A DNA stretch of 64,000 nt from Ctena decussata (taxonomy: Eukaryota; Mollusca; Bivalvia; Lucinida; Lucinidae). A program made the position numbers and the translations under genes. Where the stretch lies: assembly GCA_963989385.1 (NCBI GenBank), contig OZ022499.1, positions 103,757,271 through 103,821,270 on the forward strand. Direction: 5' to 3'. This document shows, piece by piece, positions 31,406-43,719 of the stretch (positions are counted from its first letter, which is position 1; every line of letters starts with the position of its first letter). The notes below the pieces were generated by a model. It searched no databases and had not been told where the DNA came from. It saw nothing but the letters and a program-made list of their open reading frames with translations.

Positions 31406-32313
31406 AGCTATATATTTTAGTTGGTTGGGACCGGAGCCTTTTTGTCTGTTGCTTGGTCCACCGGGGCTCAACTGGTGACCTTCTTTTGCTTCAGATTTCC
31501 AGTGGGGTCGTTTGGCAGGACAGGGATCTCCACCTGTCAGACGGCCCGTTGTATCTGTTGAGTCCTCGTCTTTGCTTCTTCATGGTGTTGAAATTTGATT
31601 TATGTGTTTACCGTGATGATTCATTGACGAGTTAGAGGGTTATCATGCGAACCGAACTACATGTTTTGTACCACTTCAGAAACTGAGGGTGAGGTTGGGC
31701 CTGTAAAATCGATTTAAGCCCCCCAGTAATTCATTACTGACCGTTCCAAGGCGGTAGTTCTGTTGTGGTTCTTTGTTGCCTGTTTTTGGTGTCAGAGTTT
31801 CTGTGATGTTTTACCTTATGTATGTTATTATTATTTTTGGTTCGGTTTGGGTTGCTGAGTGGCCACCTTTTGGGAACAAGCTGCTCACTCGGTTGGCCAT
31901 ATGTTCTCTGTATCTTGATTATTTGTAATCTTAGTTGTTTCCAACTATGGTTTGAGGGCTGGATTTGGATTTTGATTGTTTCAGTTCCTGGTCTTTGCAT
32001 ACTTTTTACTTTTGCTAGCGGAAAACAGAAAAAGTGATCCTATGTATATATTCAGACGGAGAAGTATTTTCGATGACATATATTCGACATCAAGCAAATA
32101 TTTATTAATTAGATTCATTATTTACTTTCACAAAGAAAGACAGGAACAAATCTGTATATAAAGACAGCATATAACGTGAGTGCGGTAAAGTTCGGCATTT
32201 ACTTGACATTGTACGGAAATTTCCGTAAGTGCGGTACAAAGTTTTAGCCGGTGCATTGCGGTGCGGTACAAGGTTTTAGTAACAGCCAAATCGGAGTTTG
32301 CGCATGCGCAGTG

Positions 32314-32332
32314 CGGAATTCCGAACTCGCTT
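32314..32332 (-). repeat. Right 19-bp inverted repeat
   Basis: CGGAATTCCGAACTCGCTT, the exact complement of 28794-28812. It is preceded by GC-rich 'GCGCATGCGCAGTG' and the inverted 'GGTGCGGTACAAGGTTTTAG'. 'GTGCGGTA' recurs several times between 32175 and 32270. Confidence 0.85.
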
Positions 32333-33207
32333 GTTGTTTGTTATATGTCTCTGTTGTGACTTGCTGTCACCGCTTTTAGTTCTGCTGCTGTTGCTGTTTT
32401 GTTTCATTCCATTTGTAATGAAATGAAGCTGTTTTAATTTCACTATATGCATGCAGATTTGTTTGTATAATCAGCTGGGCCAAAGCAGTCTACCTTTCTC
32501 ACTTTCGTTTCCCTAGGAACACATGCTCTACAGAGCATGTTTGTCCTCGGGGAATATTTTTCGACTTTCGGACTAAGGTACACTGCAGGTGGAGCTGATG
32601 AAGATGAATATCCTCCCTGGCCGAATTTATTTTTTTCTTTTCTTTTACTTTCTTTATATATTTTTTACCTTTGTCACTTGCAAATTTTACTATGATATTT
32701 TATATGGAAATCTTATTTGAGCGATTCTTATGGGGCAGCATGCATGCGGCAATTGAGCATGATGCATGCGACCTGTCTTATGTATCTTATTTTAGCTTAG
32801 ATGCTGCATTTTTAATTTCGATGTGCTATATATTTTAATGTGTATGCATTCGGCGATTGAGCATGATGCATGTGCTGTGCTGTATTTACTTAATTATATA
32901 TATTTTTTCTTACGACTTTTGTAGGTTCATCTTACATGTATATTTCAGTTTCCCCTTGTTTTATCTCAGCATGCTTTACTGTTTTATTATCTTAGTCTGT
33001 GCATGTGATTTGATTTCTGTGTGCAATGATAATTTCATAAGTTCAACTTAAAAACATAGTAGATTTGATGTATATATCCGTGATAACCCTTGTTCTTACT
33101 GTGATGCATTGTCACTTTTATTGTGTATAGTTTTTCTCTTGGTTTGTCGGTAAAATAGCCTTAATGGCTAATGTTGTATATGTTGTAATGCTAAAAAACC
33201 GACGTTA

Positions 33208-33239
33208 AATAAAGTTCCTTGTATCTTGTATCTTGTATG
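33208..33239 (+). terminator. Poly(A) signal and 7-bp terminal tandem repeat of the retroelement
   Basis: AATAAA is followed by GTTCC and three copies of TTGTATC (the last ends TTGTATG). Short direct repeats at the 3' end are typical of retroelements that lack a poly(A) tail. Confidence 0.6.
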
Positions 33240-33472
33240 TCTGAAAAAATACTGTATTCCTCAATAAAACTCGGATTCGTTTAGTATATGGTATTTATAG
33301 ATACACTATTTCAAGTAGTGTATTTCAGTCATTGTATTGTCTTGGTCTGAAATTTATATGTTTTTCTGTGTCTTACATGTTTCATTTTGTTTATAGGACA
33401 CCCTTTTAAATAAATCGAACAACAATTACAACCGTCGTTGAGTCTACTACACTCACCCCTGCGATATATAGT

Positions 33473-34075
33473 ATGGAGATCAGTGCTGAGAAGACCAAAC
33501 TGATGACAAACAGCGCAGAATCACATCCAGCTGGAGATCAAGATAAAAGGGCAAACGCTGGTACCGTAACAAGCTTCAAATACCTAGGAGTAGAATGATG
33601 GCTCAAAACAGCAGGTTCTCTCAAGGACTGCACAAGCCACTTCAGCTATTACGAAGCTGAAAACAATTTGAGAGAAAATAACATAATATCTCTTGGATCA
33701 AATGTGAAACTAATGCGCTCCCTTGTCATTTCCATATTTCTGTATGCCTGTGAATATAGGTTGATTAACACGCGCCAACTGACCTGAGATGTCGGTGCCT
33801 TGGTTGGGGTAAACGGGGGAGGGCGGTTATTGCTAGTTTGTATCCGGGGAGGCTGGTTTGGGGCGGTATGAAGGCGGTTTGGGGTGTTTTGGGGGTGTTT
33901 CCTTGGACCGGACCTTTGAGATGAGATGAAATACCGAAGGTTACTGAACATTACGTACAAGGACCATGTAACCAATGAGGAGGTTCGCAGAAAGATCCAA
34001 GCAGCCACTTGAGAATATGATCAACTCCTGACCCTGGTCAAAAACGGAAAATAAGGTCGTTTGGCCACGTCTGAA
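33473..34075 (+). pseudogene. RTE-like LINE fragment, stops and insertion
   Basis: Reads 'MEISAEKTKLMTNSAES', 'TVTSFKYLGVE' then a stop, 'SLGSNVKLMRSLVISIFLYA' and, after about 150 bp of unrelated G-rich sequence (33757-33915), 'RYRRLLNITYKDHVTNEEV'-like residues and 'RRKIQAAT'. The EKTKLM / FKYLG / LYACE order and the HVTNEEVRRKI tail are typical of RTE-type retroelements common in invertebrates. Non-functional. Confidence 0.75.
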
Positions 34076-34189
34076 GGTCTTCTGGTTTAGCAAAGCTGAT
34101 TCTACAATACATAAACACAAAGTAAAAGTATCGCAATAGGGATTTCTGCAATGGCAATATTTCAATAGTCATTTTAGCCTCCAATAGTG

Positions 34190-34671
34190 ACCCCTATCCA
34201 GGACTGGGTGCACCAGTACCTTGAATGCTGAATCTTTAATGTCATGTGGACATGCCGCCAAGTTACGTCATAGGATGCCAAAGGTCCTATTAGCCTTTCT
34301 GCAAATACATGTATTGCTGACATGCGTGTTCCATTTTATATCATTGGTAATGGTTATGCCAAGATACTTGATAGTTCTACATTATCGAGGACCGTTCTCT
34401 CTAAGGTATCTGAATCTGTTTGTACATTAAAACAGGCAAGGGCCAAGAACTGATCATTGTGCTATCCCAGAAAGGACGGGACAAGACTCAGGTACCTCCC
34501 CGTCAAGGACCCCACATCGTGTTCTATCGGAAAGGAATGCTTTGATCCATGCAATTACCCTGCTATTGATACCCAGACGATGAAGCTTCAGAAAAAGCCT
34601 TTGATGGTCCACTTTATCAAATGCCTTGTTGAAGTCCATTACAATAACATCTGTCTGCTCACCTTGTAACT
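34190..34671 (-). pseudogene. LINE family A fragments (RT motif A and post-RT)
   Basis: 'MDFNKAFDKVDHQRLFLKLH' and 'VIAWIKAFLSDRTRCGVLDG' (34454-34639) give RT motif A. 34190-34410 gives the post-RT segment that joins 'KWNTHVS' to the RNLAACP block without interruption. An internal deletion near 34420 removes motif C. Confidence 0.8.
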
Positions 34672-35114
34672 TGTACTAAGGAGTTCCACCCTTGTTAGGG
34701 TCACCATAGTTATACGTATTCTTCTGGAGTGAAGGGCTGACTAAAAACTTTTACAGTACGAGGCAGCATGCACTAGTCTGTAACTACCACTGAATGTCTT
34801 TAAGAATCGAAGGGCAGTTGAAATACACCGGGCAGCATTCACGCGGCATTTTATCACAAAAATTCAGCCTTCATGAGTATAGTCGCTCCATCCACCAGAA
34901 TAATTGAATATGTGTAGTATCACAGTGCGACTATGCCAATATTGGCCATGCACTTAATTGGTAGATGTAGAAATGTTATACTGTTATGAATAACACAGGC
35001 AGAAGCACAAATCTGTACCACAAGAGATGAGTCCAGCACCGCAGGATGAAAAAAGAGAAGAGAAGGAGATCCTTTCCAATGATCGATGATCGCAGCATCA
35101 TGTAGGCCCTCACT
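34672..35114. mobile_element. About 440-bp unidentified insertion in a LINE
   Basis: Separates the minus-strand LINE segments encoding 'FNKAFDKVDH' and 'SCETQLISFIQDLAD', which are adjacent in intact elements (compare 26440-26560). I see no clear terminal repeats. Contents are not recognised. Confidence 0.5.
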
Positions 35115-35280
35115 CTATAGTCCACCTAGATTGAGGGTGTCTGCTAGGTCTTGGATGAACGAAATGAGTTGGGTCTCGCAGCTGAGTTTGCTGCGAAAAC
35201 CATGCTGATTCTGAAACAAGATTTCCCTACCTACTGCCTTTCGGATATTCTCTGCACCTGCTTAAACTACATTTTGAACG
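35115..35280 (-). pseudogene. LINE RT fingers fragment
   Basis: The minus strand reads 'NQHGF' then, with small errors, 'SCETQLISFIQDLADTLN', matching the same region of the LINE at 26430-26500. Truncated. Confidence 0.7.
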
Positions 35281-35717
35281 GCGTAGGTAAGTAATATATA
35301 AACGAGTACGGCAATTTTGGGTCCACCTGCTGCTCGCCAACACCGAAATTAACCGTTTGGCAACGTTACATCAACAAAATGGACGTGACAGTAGTTGGAT
35401 CATGTAATACTGATCTTATTAGGTTCGTTTCAAGATTTACACAACGCGTGCACTGAAAAATCTTATTATAAAACACAACGAACACCTAGCACAACATATT
35501 TTCGACCACTGCCTAATTTCGACCACCTAAGACTTTGCCTCAATAAAATCTTAGTAAGGTGAATTTTGCAAATATTGTGATATCTTTGTTTACAGCAGAG
35601 ACAGGCATGCCAGCCAGCTGTTTCCTTTTAGATTAGGCAGTTGACTATGAACCATGAATAAGCTTTGCATAGAAGTACCCTGTTTTCTTGACTTTCTTCC
35701 ATTTACGCCTTAACCCC
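35281..35717. other. No recognisable gene
   Basis: Sequence between the LINE scrap and the SINE. No exon or repeat recognised. Confidence 0.4.
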
Positions 35718-36013
35718 CGAAGGGGACACAGACGGTGTACTTTTGTACACTCCGGTGTTGCAGGATGAAAGCCTACGTATAGCCATGTAGCTATAGTAGG
35801 GATCTTTAACCTGCACAGGATATGACTCTCCCTGCACAGGGGGCCTCCAGTTAACGTCCCGATCCGAAGGATGGCACACTTGTTAGCATCATCCCTGCAA
35901 ATGATGCTAGAAAAACGCGTTCGGACATAGGAAGATTTCGCCTCGGGCGGGATTCGAACCCACGACCTCTGGCTTCAGAGTCAAGTGCACTAACCACTGA
36001 GCCACCGCGCTTC
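35718..36013 (-). mobile_element. tRNA-derived SINE, about 296 bp
   Basis: Read on the minus strand from 36013, the head is 'GCGCGGTGGCTCAGTGGTTA' (A box) then 'GTGGGTTCGAATCCCGCC' (B box GGTTCGAATCC). The body includes 'GATCGGGACGTTAACTGGAG', 'GGTTAAAGATCCCTAC' and 'CATCCTGCAACACC'. Both promoter boxes look intact. The acceptor-stem halves do not pair, so it is not a tRNA gene. The body may belong to a widely shared metazoan SINE central domain (Nin-type is a possibility). Confidence 0.8.
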
Positions 36014-36962
36014 TTTTCTTAATACCAAATAATCTGCTTGTTTCCATGTCTTAGTGACTTGTACTTATAAATAGAATGCAAAATTTCCTACTAAATATAA
36101 ATTGAAATGATATCACATGACAGGTCCATAGAATTACTGAAAAGCACCGAAATACAGAAAAGCATGGAATTTCCGAAAAGCTCCAATATGTCATATTTTC
36201 TGCAAGAATATGGGATATAACATGGATCTTGATGTATTATAAAGGGGTTCAGTAACTCACAAGGTTAATTGTGATTACCGAAAAACACCAGTATAACATA
36301 AATATTTTACCCTCCGGGTATGATATACAATTGGGGCTCGGTAAAGGCAAATCAATCAAGCTGTAAAGGTATCAAATATCTTATCAGGTACTTTGTTATT
36401 ACCAAACAGCACCTATATGAGATGGGAATGTTAGTGATTTGGGTGCATTAGAAAGGAATCAAGCAATTCATTTATCACCTTGCTTTGTACCAGATGCGCG
36501 GGGGAGGGAAATCTTAACACACACCCTCCATTCCCTCCACCTCGCCCTCAGCCAAGTTTCTGGTAATTCCCCATTCCCCCCTCCCACTTCCCAAATTGGG
36601 TTTCCCGTTTCCCTGCTCCTCTGAACTTGCCATCTCTCCAGTTTCTCTAACATAAAAACATTAATATCCATTATTGGAATTAGAGATCTCAATAAATGGG
36701 CTAAAATATTGGATAATGCTAATTCGAATTATTGATATCCGTAAATCAAATTATGGATATCTATTTATTAATAGGGAATAAATAGGAAAATGGCACTCCA
36801 TAAATCTATACCAATTATGGTTAGTTTACCTGGCTTCCTTAATGAGGCTTTGGCAAATAGCGTAGACCCAGATCAGTTACAAATTTATGAAAATCACAAA
36901 ACTTGACACAGAGGAACATGAAATTGTAGGACCAGTTAAAATTTGCCTGACCTTCCATTTTT
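36014..36962. other. AT-rich spacer, no gene recognised
   Basis: Includes 'AAAGCACCGAAATACAGAAA'-type degenerate repeats (36130-36420) and a weak inverted pair 'AATATCCATTATTGG' / 'AATTATGGATATC' near 36662-36760. Confidence 0.4.
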
Positions 36963-39745
36963 AGCTCGCCTGAACAAAAGTTCAGGAAGAGCTATTGTTG
37001 TCACCACGGTGTCGGCGTCAGCGTCCGCGTCGGCGTTCAAATTGGATGTTTTGGTTAAAGTTTTTTAAAGACCTATATCTCCTTAACCCATGGACGGATT
37101 CTTTTGATACTTGCACTGTAGTTAGATATTGGTCCAAAGTTTAACAGGGTACCACCCCCACCCCACTCAGTGACCTTGATGTCAAGGTCATGGACTTAGA
37201 AAATTGGGAGTTTTTTTGGACTGGATGTTTTGGTTAAAGTTTTATAAAGCCCAATATCTCCTTAACCCATGGATGGATTCCTTTGATACTTGCCCTGAAG
37301 TTAGATATTGGTCTAAAGTTTTTGAAGGTACTACCCCCCACCCCCCTCAGTGACCTTGATGTCAAGGTCATGGACTTAGAATATTGTCTTTTTATTGATT
37401 GGATGTTTTGGTTAAAGTCTTTTAAAGACACATATCTCCTGAACCCATTGATGAATTCTTTTTATATTTGCTCTGTAGCTAGAGCTACAGAATACTACCC
37501 CAACCCCGCTCAGTGACCTTGATGTCAAGGTCAGGGACTTAGGAAATTTTGGTCTTTATTAAAGTTTTGTAATTGCATACTGATTCATAATGCTTTGCAG
37601 AGATTTAGTTTATACTTGAACTGATGTTAGACACTTTTTTGAGTTTTTACAAAACACCCTATACTTACCTCACTGGATGACCTTGAAGTCAAGGTCATCG
37701 ACTTAGAATTTTGTCTTAAAAGATTTTGGTTAAAGTTTTTTAAAGACCTATATCTCCTTAACCCATGGATGGATTCTTTTGATACTTGCACTGTAGTTAG
37801 ATAATGGTCTAAGGTTTAACAGGGTACCACTCCCACCGCACTCTGTGACCTTGATGTCAAGGTCATGGACTTAGAAAATTGGTAGTTTTTTTGGACTGGA
37901 TGTTTTGGTTAAAGTTTTATAAAGCCCAATATCTCCTTAACCCATTGATGGATTCCTTTGATACTTGCACTAAAGTTAGATATTGGTCTAAAGTTTTCGA
38001 AGGTACTACCACCAACCCCCTCTGTGACCTTGATGTCAAGGTCATGTACTTAGAATATTGTCTTTTTATTGATTGGATGTTTTGGTTAAAGTTTTTTAAA
38101 GACACATATCTCCTGAACCCATAGATGAATTCTTTTTAGCTCGCCTGAACGAAAGTTCAGGAAGAGCTGTTGTTGTCACCACGGCGTCCGCGTCGGCGTT
38201 CGGATTGGATGTTTTGGTTAAAGTTTTTTAAAGACCTATATCTCCTTAACCCATGGATGGATTCTTTTGATACTTGCACTGTAGTTAGATAATGGTCTAA
38301 GGTTTAACAGGGTACCACTCCCACCCCACTCTGTGACCTTGATGTCAAGGTCATGGACTTAGAAAATTGGGAGTTTTTTTGGACTGGATGTTTTGGTTAA
38401 AGTTTTATAAAGCCCAATATCTCCTTAACCCATTGATGGATTCCTTTGATACTTGCACTAAAGTTAGATATTGGTCTAAAGTTTTCGAAGGTACTACCAC
38501 CACCCCCCTCTGTGACCTTGATGTCAAGGTCATGTACTTAGAATATTGTCTTTTTATTGATTGGATGTTTTGGTTAAAGTTTTTTAAAGACACATATCTC
38601 CTGAACCCATAGATGAATTCTTTTTATATTTGTACTGCAGTTAGATCTACAGAGTACTACCCCAACCCCGCTCAGTGATCTTGATGTCAAGGTCAGGGAC
38701 TTAGGAAATTTTTGTCTTTTTTAAAGTTTTGTAATTGCATACTGATTCATAATGCTTTGGAGAGATTTAGTTTATACTTGAACTGATGTTAGACTCTTTT
38801 CTTTTTTGAGTTTTTACAAAACACCCTATACTTACCCCACTGGATGACCTTGAATTTCACAGTGCCACGATGATGGACTCAGTTGATACTAATACTTGGA
38901 CTGATGTTAGATAATGGTTCAGGGTTTTGATACATCCTAGCCCCCCCCCCCGCCTCCCCCCTCCCCTCCCCGCCTCCCCCCCCCCCTTACCCGTCAGAAG
39001 CTCATGGACTTTGAAATTACATTACACTTTTTATTTTTTTAAATTATTTTTTTAAAGACTTATTTCTGAGATAGCTTTTGTTTATAAATGTGTTTTCATC
39101 ATGGACATGCTGGCATGAAGTTTTATGCATAGCAGTCCACATACCCCCCCCCCCCCCCCCCACCCCCTACCCGTCAGTTTTTTACCTCAAGCTCATGGAC
39201 TTTGAAATTTCATTTCATATTTTTTATTTCAATTTTATTTTAAGATTTATTTCTGAGATAGCTTTTGTTTATAAATGTGTTTTCATTATGGACATGCTTG
39301 CATGAAGTTTTATGCATAGCAGTCCACACCACCATAGCGGCTGTGTGATGGGCAAGCACCTATTTAGGCGAGCTATGCTGTCAGGCGACAGCTCTTGTAT
39401 ATTTATGAAGACATAATTTCACAGTGCCACGATGATGGACTCAGTTGCTACTAATACTTGGACTGATGTTAGATAATGGTTGATGGTACAGCTTAGCCTC
39501 CCCACCCACCCCCAACCCTCAGTTTTTTTTTTACCTCAAGCTCATGGACTTGGAAATTTTATTTCATTTTTTTATTTTAATTTTATTTTAAGACTTATTT
39601 CTGAGATAGCTTTTGTTTATAAATGTGTTTTTATTTTGTACATGCTTGCCTGAAGTTTTATGCTAACAGTCCACACCACCATAGCGGCTATGTGATGGGC
39701 AAGCACCAATTCAGGCGAGCTATGCTGTCGGGCGACAGCTCTTGT
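36963..39745 (+). mobile_element. Hairpin-ended tandem-core element, AGCTCGCC family (outer copy)
   Basis: The 5' end is 'AGCTCGCCTGAACAAAAGTT' then CAGGAAGAGCT, forming hairpins CCTGAAC/GTTCAGG-like and AGCTC/GAGCT. GTCGGCG/GTCCGCG repeats follow. The core has units with 'GACCTTGATGTCAAGGTCA' and 'GGATGTTTTGGTTAAAGTTT'. The 3' end is 'GGCGAGCTATGCTGTCGGGC' then 'GACAGCTCTTGT'. No protein is encoded. It is interrupted by a second copy of itself at 38138-39398. The mini-copy at 62743-62913 confirms both ends. Confidence 0.85.
38138..39398 (+). mobile_element. Second AGCTCGCC-family copy nested inside the first
   Basis: Same 5' end ('AGCTCGCCTGAACGAAAGTT') and 3' end ('AGGCGACAGCTCTTGT'). The outer copy reads 'GAATTCTTTTT' before and 'ATATTTATG' after it. 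Uninterrupted units elsewhere (38605-38632) read 'GAATTCTTTTTATATTTG', which shows the empty site. Includes C-rich runs near 38941-38991 and 39145-39171. Confidence 0.85.
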
Positions 39746-39895
39746 TTTATAACATTGTGCTAAAAGCCGCCAATCAAAATATTAGAAGACTTTTGTCAGT
39801 CAGAGAAGGCTCGTATTAGCCATAAATATGCCCCAAGCAAACAGTGTAGATTCTGATTAGGAACCTTTAAACACTTTTTCGGTTTTAACCATATT

Positions 39896-41292
39896 TATGT
39901 CCGCCCACCAAAGGTGAGGGGGGACATATTGTTTTCAGTGCGGATCCCGTTGGCGTCGGCGTGACAGATTCTTGTATGCGCGATATCTCTTGAACCAATG
40001 GATGGAATTTCACCAAACTTGCATGGATATATCATTGGCACAAGCTTATGAGCTGATTAGATTTTGGTGACCTTGACCTCATTTTCAAGGTCACAGGAGG
40101 ACTTAGATGACAATTTCTTGTATGCGCATTATCTCTTGAACCAATGGATGGAATTTCACCAAACTTGCATTGATACATCATTGGGACAAGCGTAAGAGCT
40201 GATTAGATTTTGGTGACCTTGACCTCATTTTCAAGGTCACTGGATGACTTAGGTGTCAATTTCTTGTACCCAATTTCTTGTATGCGCGATATCTCTTGAA
40301 CCAATGGATGGAATTTCACCAAACTTGCATGGATATATCATTGGGACAAGTGTAAGAGCTGATTAGATTTTGGTGACCTTGACCTCATTTTCAAGGTCAC
40401 TGAAAGACTTAGATGACAATTTCTTGTACCCACTACATCTCCTGAACCAATGGATGGAATTTCACAAAACTTGCATGGATACATTATTGGGACAAGTTTT
40501 TGAGCTGATTAGATTTTGGTGACCTTGACCTCATTTTCAAGGTCACTGGAGGACTTGGATGACAATTTCTTGTACCCACTATATCTCCTGAATAAATGGA
40601 CGGAATTTCACCAAACTTTCCTGGATACATGATTGGGACAAGTTTATGAGCTGTTTAGATTTTGGTGACCTTGACCTTATTTTAAAGGTCACTGGAGGAC
40701 TAACATGGCAATTTCTTGTACCCACAATATCTCCTGAACCAATGGATGGAGTTTCGCCAAACTTTCGTGGATACATGATTTGGACAAGTTTAAAAGCTGA
40801 ATAAAATTTTGGTGACCTTGACCTCATTTTCAAGGTCACAGGAGGATTTAGATACGTGAAAATTTCACTAAAATTGATGTATCTCTTTAGCCTTTAGCTT
40901 GATTTCCACTTTACTTTCATAGATATACCTATGGGACAGTCTCAAGAGTGTACTATGTTTTGATGACCTTGACCCCATTTTCAAGGTCAAAAGCTATCTT
41001 ACAAATGCGTATTTTTCTCTCTTAAAAATGAGATATCTTGAACCAGTGGATGGATATTCATTGACTTGCATGAATGTATCGTTGTGACAGGTTTAAGACA
41101 TGTTTAGTAATTGGTGACCTTGACCCATTTTTGAAGGACATAGTCTTCTATGTAGGATATCTTTAGAACCAGTGGATGGATTTTGTCCAAACTTGCATAG
41201 ATATTTTATTTGTACAGGCTTTTTATTCATTAGAGGGATGGGAAATGGGCTGGTGGGGGGACATCAGTTTTTCTCTGAAAAACATTTCTAGT
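39896..41292 (+). mobile_element. Hairpin-ended tandem-core element, TGTCCGCCCACC family
   Basis: The 5' hairpin is TGTCCGCCCACC-AAA-GGTGAGGGGGGACA. The core has about 8-9 units of roughly 110-125 bp with 'TTTTGGTGACCTTGACCTCA' and 'AACCAATGGATGGAATTTCA'. The 3' end is 'GGTGGGGGGACATCAG' then 'AACATTTCTAGT'. Non-coding. A 5'-truncated copy is at 44836-46208. Confidence 0.85.
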
Positions 41293-41660
41293 TTATTATA
41301 TATAACCTATACACATGTATTATATAGCAATTTACAAAGTTGAACTTAGGCCTCAGATAGATGTACAGATACAAAGACCTCAGATAGATGTACAGATATT
41401 TTAAGCGAGAACTGAAAAATATATAATTACACACTAGACTGGATTTTTTTTTTTGCGTATGCTGATCATTAACTGTTAAATGTCACCTATTAAAACCGCT
41501 TATATCAACAATCAATGCCTCGTGCCACTGAATAATCAACGCTCCTGTATTTATTGATAATTGTTAAATATGACCCCTAACTTAATCGCTTTTTCAACAA
41601 TCGCTGCCCCATGTTGCTGATTATTGGTCATAATGCAAATGAAATAACCGAACATATTTG

Positions 41661-41973
41661 AGCCGCGACACGACAAAATCAACAAAGTAGTTGTGCGCCA
41701 TAGAATTACCAATCCTCTCAGTCTGATCAGACTCTTAGCTGAGCGCTTAAAGGGTAGCCAAGGGACTAAGCTACCTCAACCTGGACAACGAAGACTCTGA
41801 TCAGACTGGGCGCATGCTTCAGCCCAGTCTGATCAGACTTAGCTAAGCGCTTAAAGGGTAAGCTACCTCCACCCGGACAGCGAAGACTCTGATCAGACTG
41901 GGTGCATGCCCAGGCCGAGTTAAATCTGCGCTGGGCACACAACCACTTTTTTGGTTTTGTTGAGCCGCGGCTC
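41661..41973. mobile_element. Foldback MITE, AAAACCAACAAAGT family, copy 3 with duplicated core
   Basis: Left 'AGCCGCGACACGACAAAATC', right 'TTTTGTTGAGCCGCGGCTC'. The inner hairpin block ('GCGCTTAAAGGGTAG' to 'AAGACTCTGATCAGACTGGG') is present twice, making this copy about 90 bp longer than its sisters. Confidence 0.75.
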
Positions 41974-43719
41974 ATTTAACATAATAATATATGCAAAAAA
42001 AGTAAGAACAGACTAAATTAAACTATTTCGCACAATGATGTATATCCAAAGTATTATTGTGAAATACAGATAAATCCCATGTTTTAATATGGAGAATGTT
42101 TGTTGAGCATTTTTCATCTGTATAGCGTATGTGTTCTAGTTCATGTTGCATTTGTCATAAGACATACACAGGGTTCTCACTTGAATTTTAAAAATAGGAG
42201 TCCGGGACTCCTCCTTTTCCAAAAATAGTCCCATCTGAAAAGTAGGAGTCCCATCCTGAAATATTGGAGTCCCATATGTTTAACATGAAATTTAGCCTAT
42301 AAATAATCTTATTTATCTAGTTAAAGTTGACTTTTGATATTGTCCCTGAGGGATACAAAAGATGAAAAGGGCCTGTACAGGACTGGACGGGGAAAGGGCA
42401 ATGCTTTTGTGATTGGACATCAAATGATAATGTTATAGAAATGTAAAAAGATATGACATTGACCATTATTCGGTAAATATTCCATTTTAAGTCAAAGGTA
42501 TTAATTTACTTTTCCCTTCAGCAGAAGTGTAACATGTAGCTACAGTTTAGTACTATTCGGTGATGTCCAGTCCACTTCAACATTGCTTTCAGTAATAATT
42601 ACAACTTATCTCGACCATCTCCCCTTTCCTCCCCCCACCCCTCCCACATCGGCGCACATTACCCCACCCGCTGACATCAAACGCAGTCATCCGTTTACAT
42701 GTAGATCTATTTTGAGACACAGGCTGATTGTTTATGTCCATATCGAGTTTGATTTACACATGAATGAATGCATACCTGTCGTTAAATCTTTCTTTGTTTA
42801 TTGAATTATACATTAACTCCGAATATCTGCGCATATCTGAATCAATAAGAGTTCCTATACCGCGTGTTGAAATGTCTGTTTAGAACTCGCGGATTTCTCA
42901 AAGCGTTATTTATAGATCTACATTGGTACTCGTTCAGCACGTGGTGCGCGAGATATGGCGGGAAACAGACTAAAAACGGCGGGAAAGAATTTTAAAGTGC
43001 ATGAACCGAAGATCTAAAAAGTCACCGGTTTCCGGGAATTGCAACAACTGGCCTTGCTAAAATATAGTATAATTACCTCTGACTGCTGCTTCTAGCAACT
43101 TGAAATTACCGATTGCATTTTCGAAGTAAAAAAACCCTGATTTAATACATGTAACGCCCATCAAGCACAGCGCACGAGCGTACTACAAACAGACGGGAAA
43201 TAGAAAACGTGCCTTAGGAAAGACTCATACTTAGGCAGGCTAGTTCTACCTGCAAATCAAAATGTTCTCCTACAAGATTCTCTTTTATGAGACGGCAGTT
43301 GCCCCACTCGGGCTCTCATCCCATTAGCGAGAGTTATATATTATAATTTTAATTTGCTGACACAGCCACTATAAAAGTCCCACCTTCTGTCAATTAATGA
43401 CATGCGGTACTTCTAAAGATGTAAACTGACCAATCATGCGAGGCGGTAGATCTAAGACAAAGATACCGTGTTGACCCAATTTGTTTATATTGATCAAAGG
43501 ATCGCCGGTTATTAGCGTCTAAGAAAGTAATTCTGACACGTGCCCTGCTACGGTAGTGGGGATTAAGAAGGTGTGAAATTCCAGGTAAATAACGGGTAGC
43601 ATTTATGACAATTTCATTGATTATCGGTTCAGATAAATGGCTCCTCTAATAGTTCTGTCAAAGGTGTCAGCAACATGTGTCTTCTTCACAACTTGTGAAA
43701 ACTGACATTTTTGGAGATT
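41974..43719. other. Gene-free stretch
   Basis: No exon recognised. 'AGGAGTCCC' recurs near 42205-42270 ('AATAGGAGTCCGGGACTCCT', 'AGTAGGAGTCCCATC', 'TTGGAGTCCCAT'). The remainder is unremarkable AT-rich DNA. Confidence 0.4.

Larger units (their letters stand above)
29072..33239 (+). mobile_element. Penelope-like retroelement (approximate extent)
   Basis: Contains the intact RT frame and about 1.8 kb of 3' non-coding sequence. AATAAA (33208-33213) is followed by three TTGTATC-type units, a likely 3' terminal repeat. The 5' boundary is unclear. Inverted sequences at 28794-29105 and 32240-32332 could be inverted pseudo-LTR-like repeats, as are known in Penelope elements, or an unrelated pair of insertions. 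Short frames after the RT carry no recognisable domain. Confidence 0.6.

Noticed and set aside
31357..31635. Endonuclease frame downstream of the Penelope-like RT
   Set aside because: The 92-codon frame overlaps the RT end and shows no GIY-YIG residues.
35940..36013. tRNA gene on the minus strand
   Set aside because: A and B boxes are present, but the acceptor stem does not pair and a SINE body follows.
36439..36692. Overlapping frames around a C-rich stretch as a gene
   Set aside because: Low-complexity CCTCC-rich DNA. No splice sites or conserved sequence.
37283..38612. Repeated frames such as 'DWMFWLKFYKAQYLLNP'
   Set aside because: Tandem core units of the AGCTCGCC element read as protein. 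The repeats are DNA-level.
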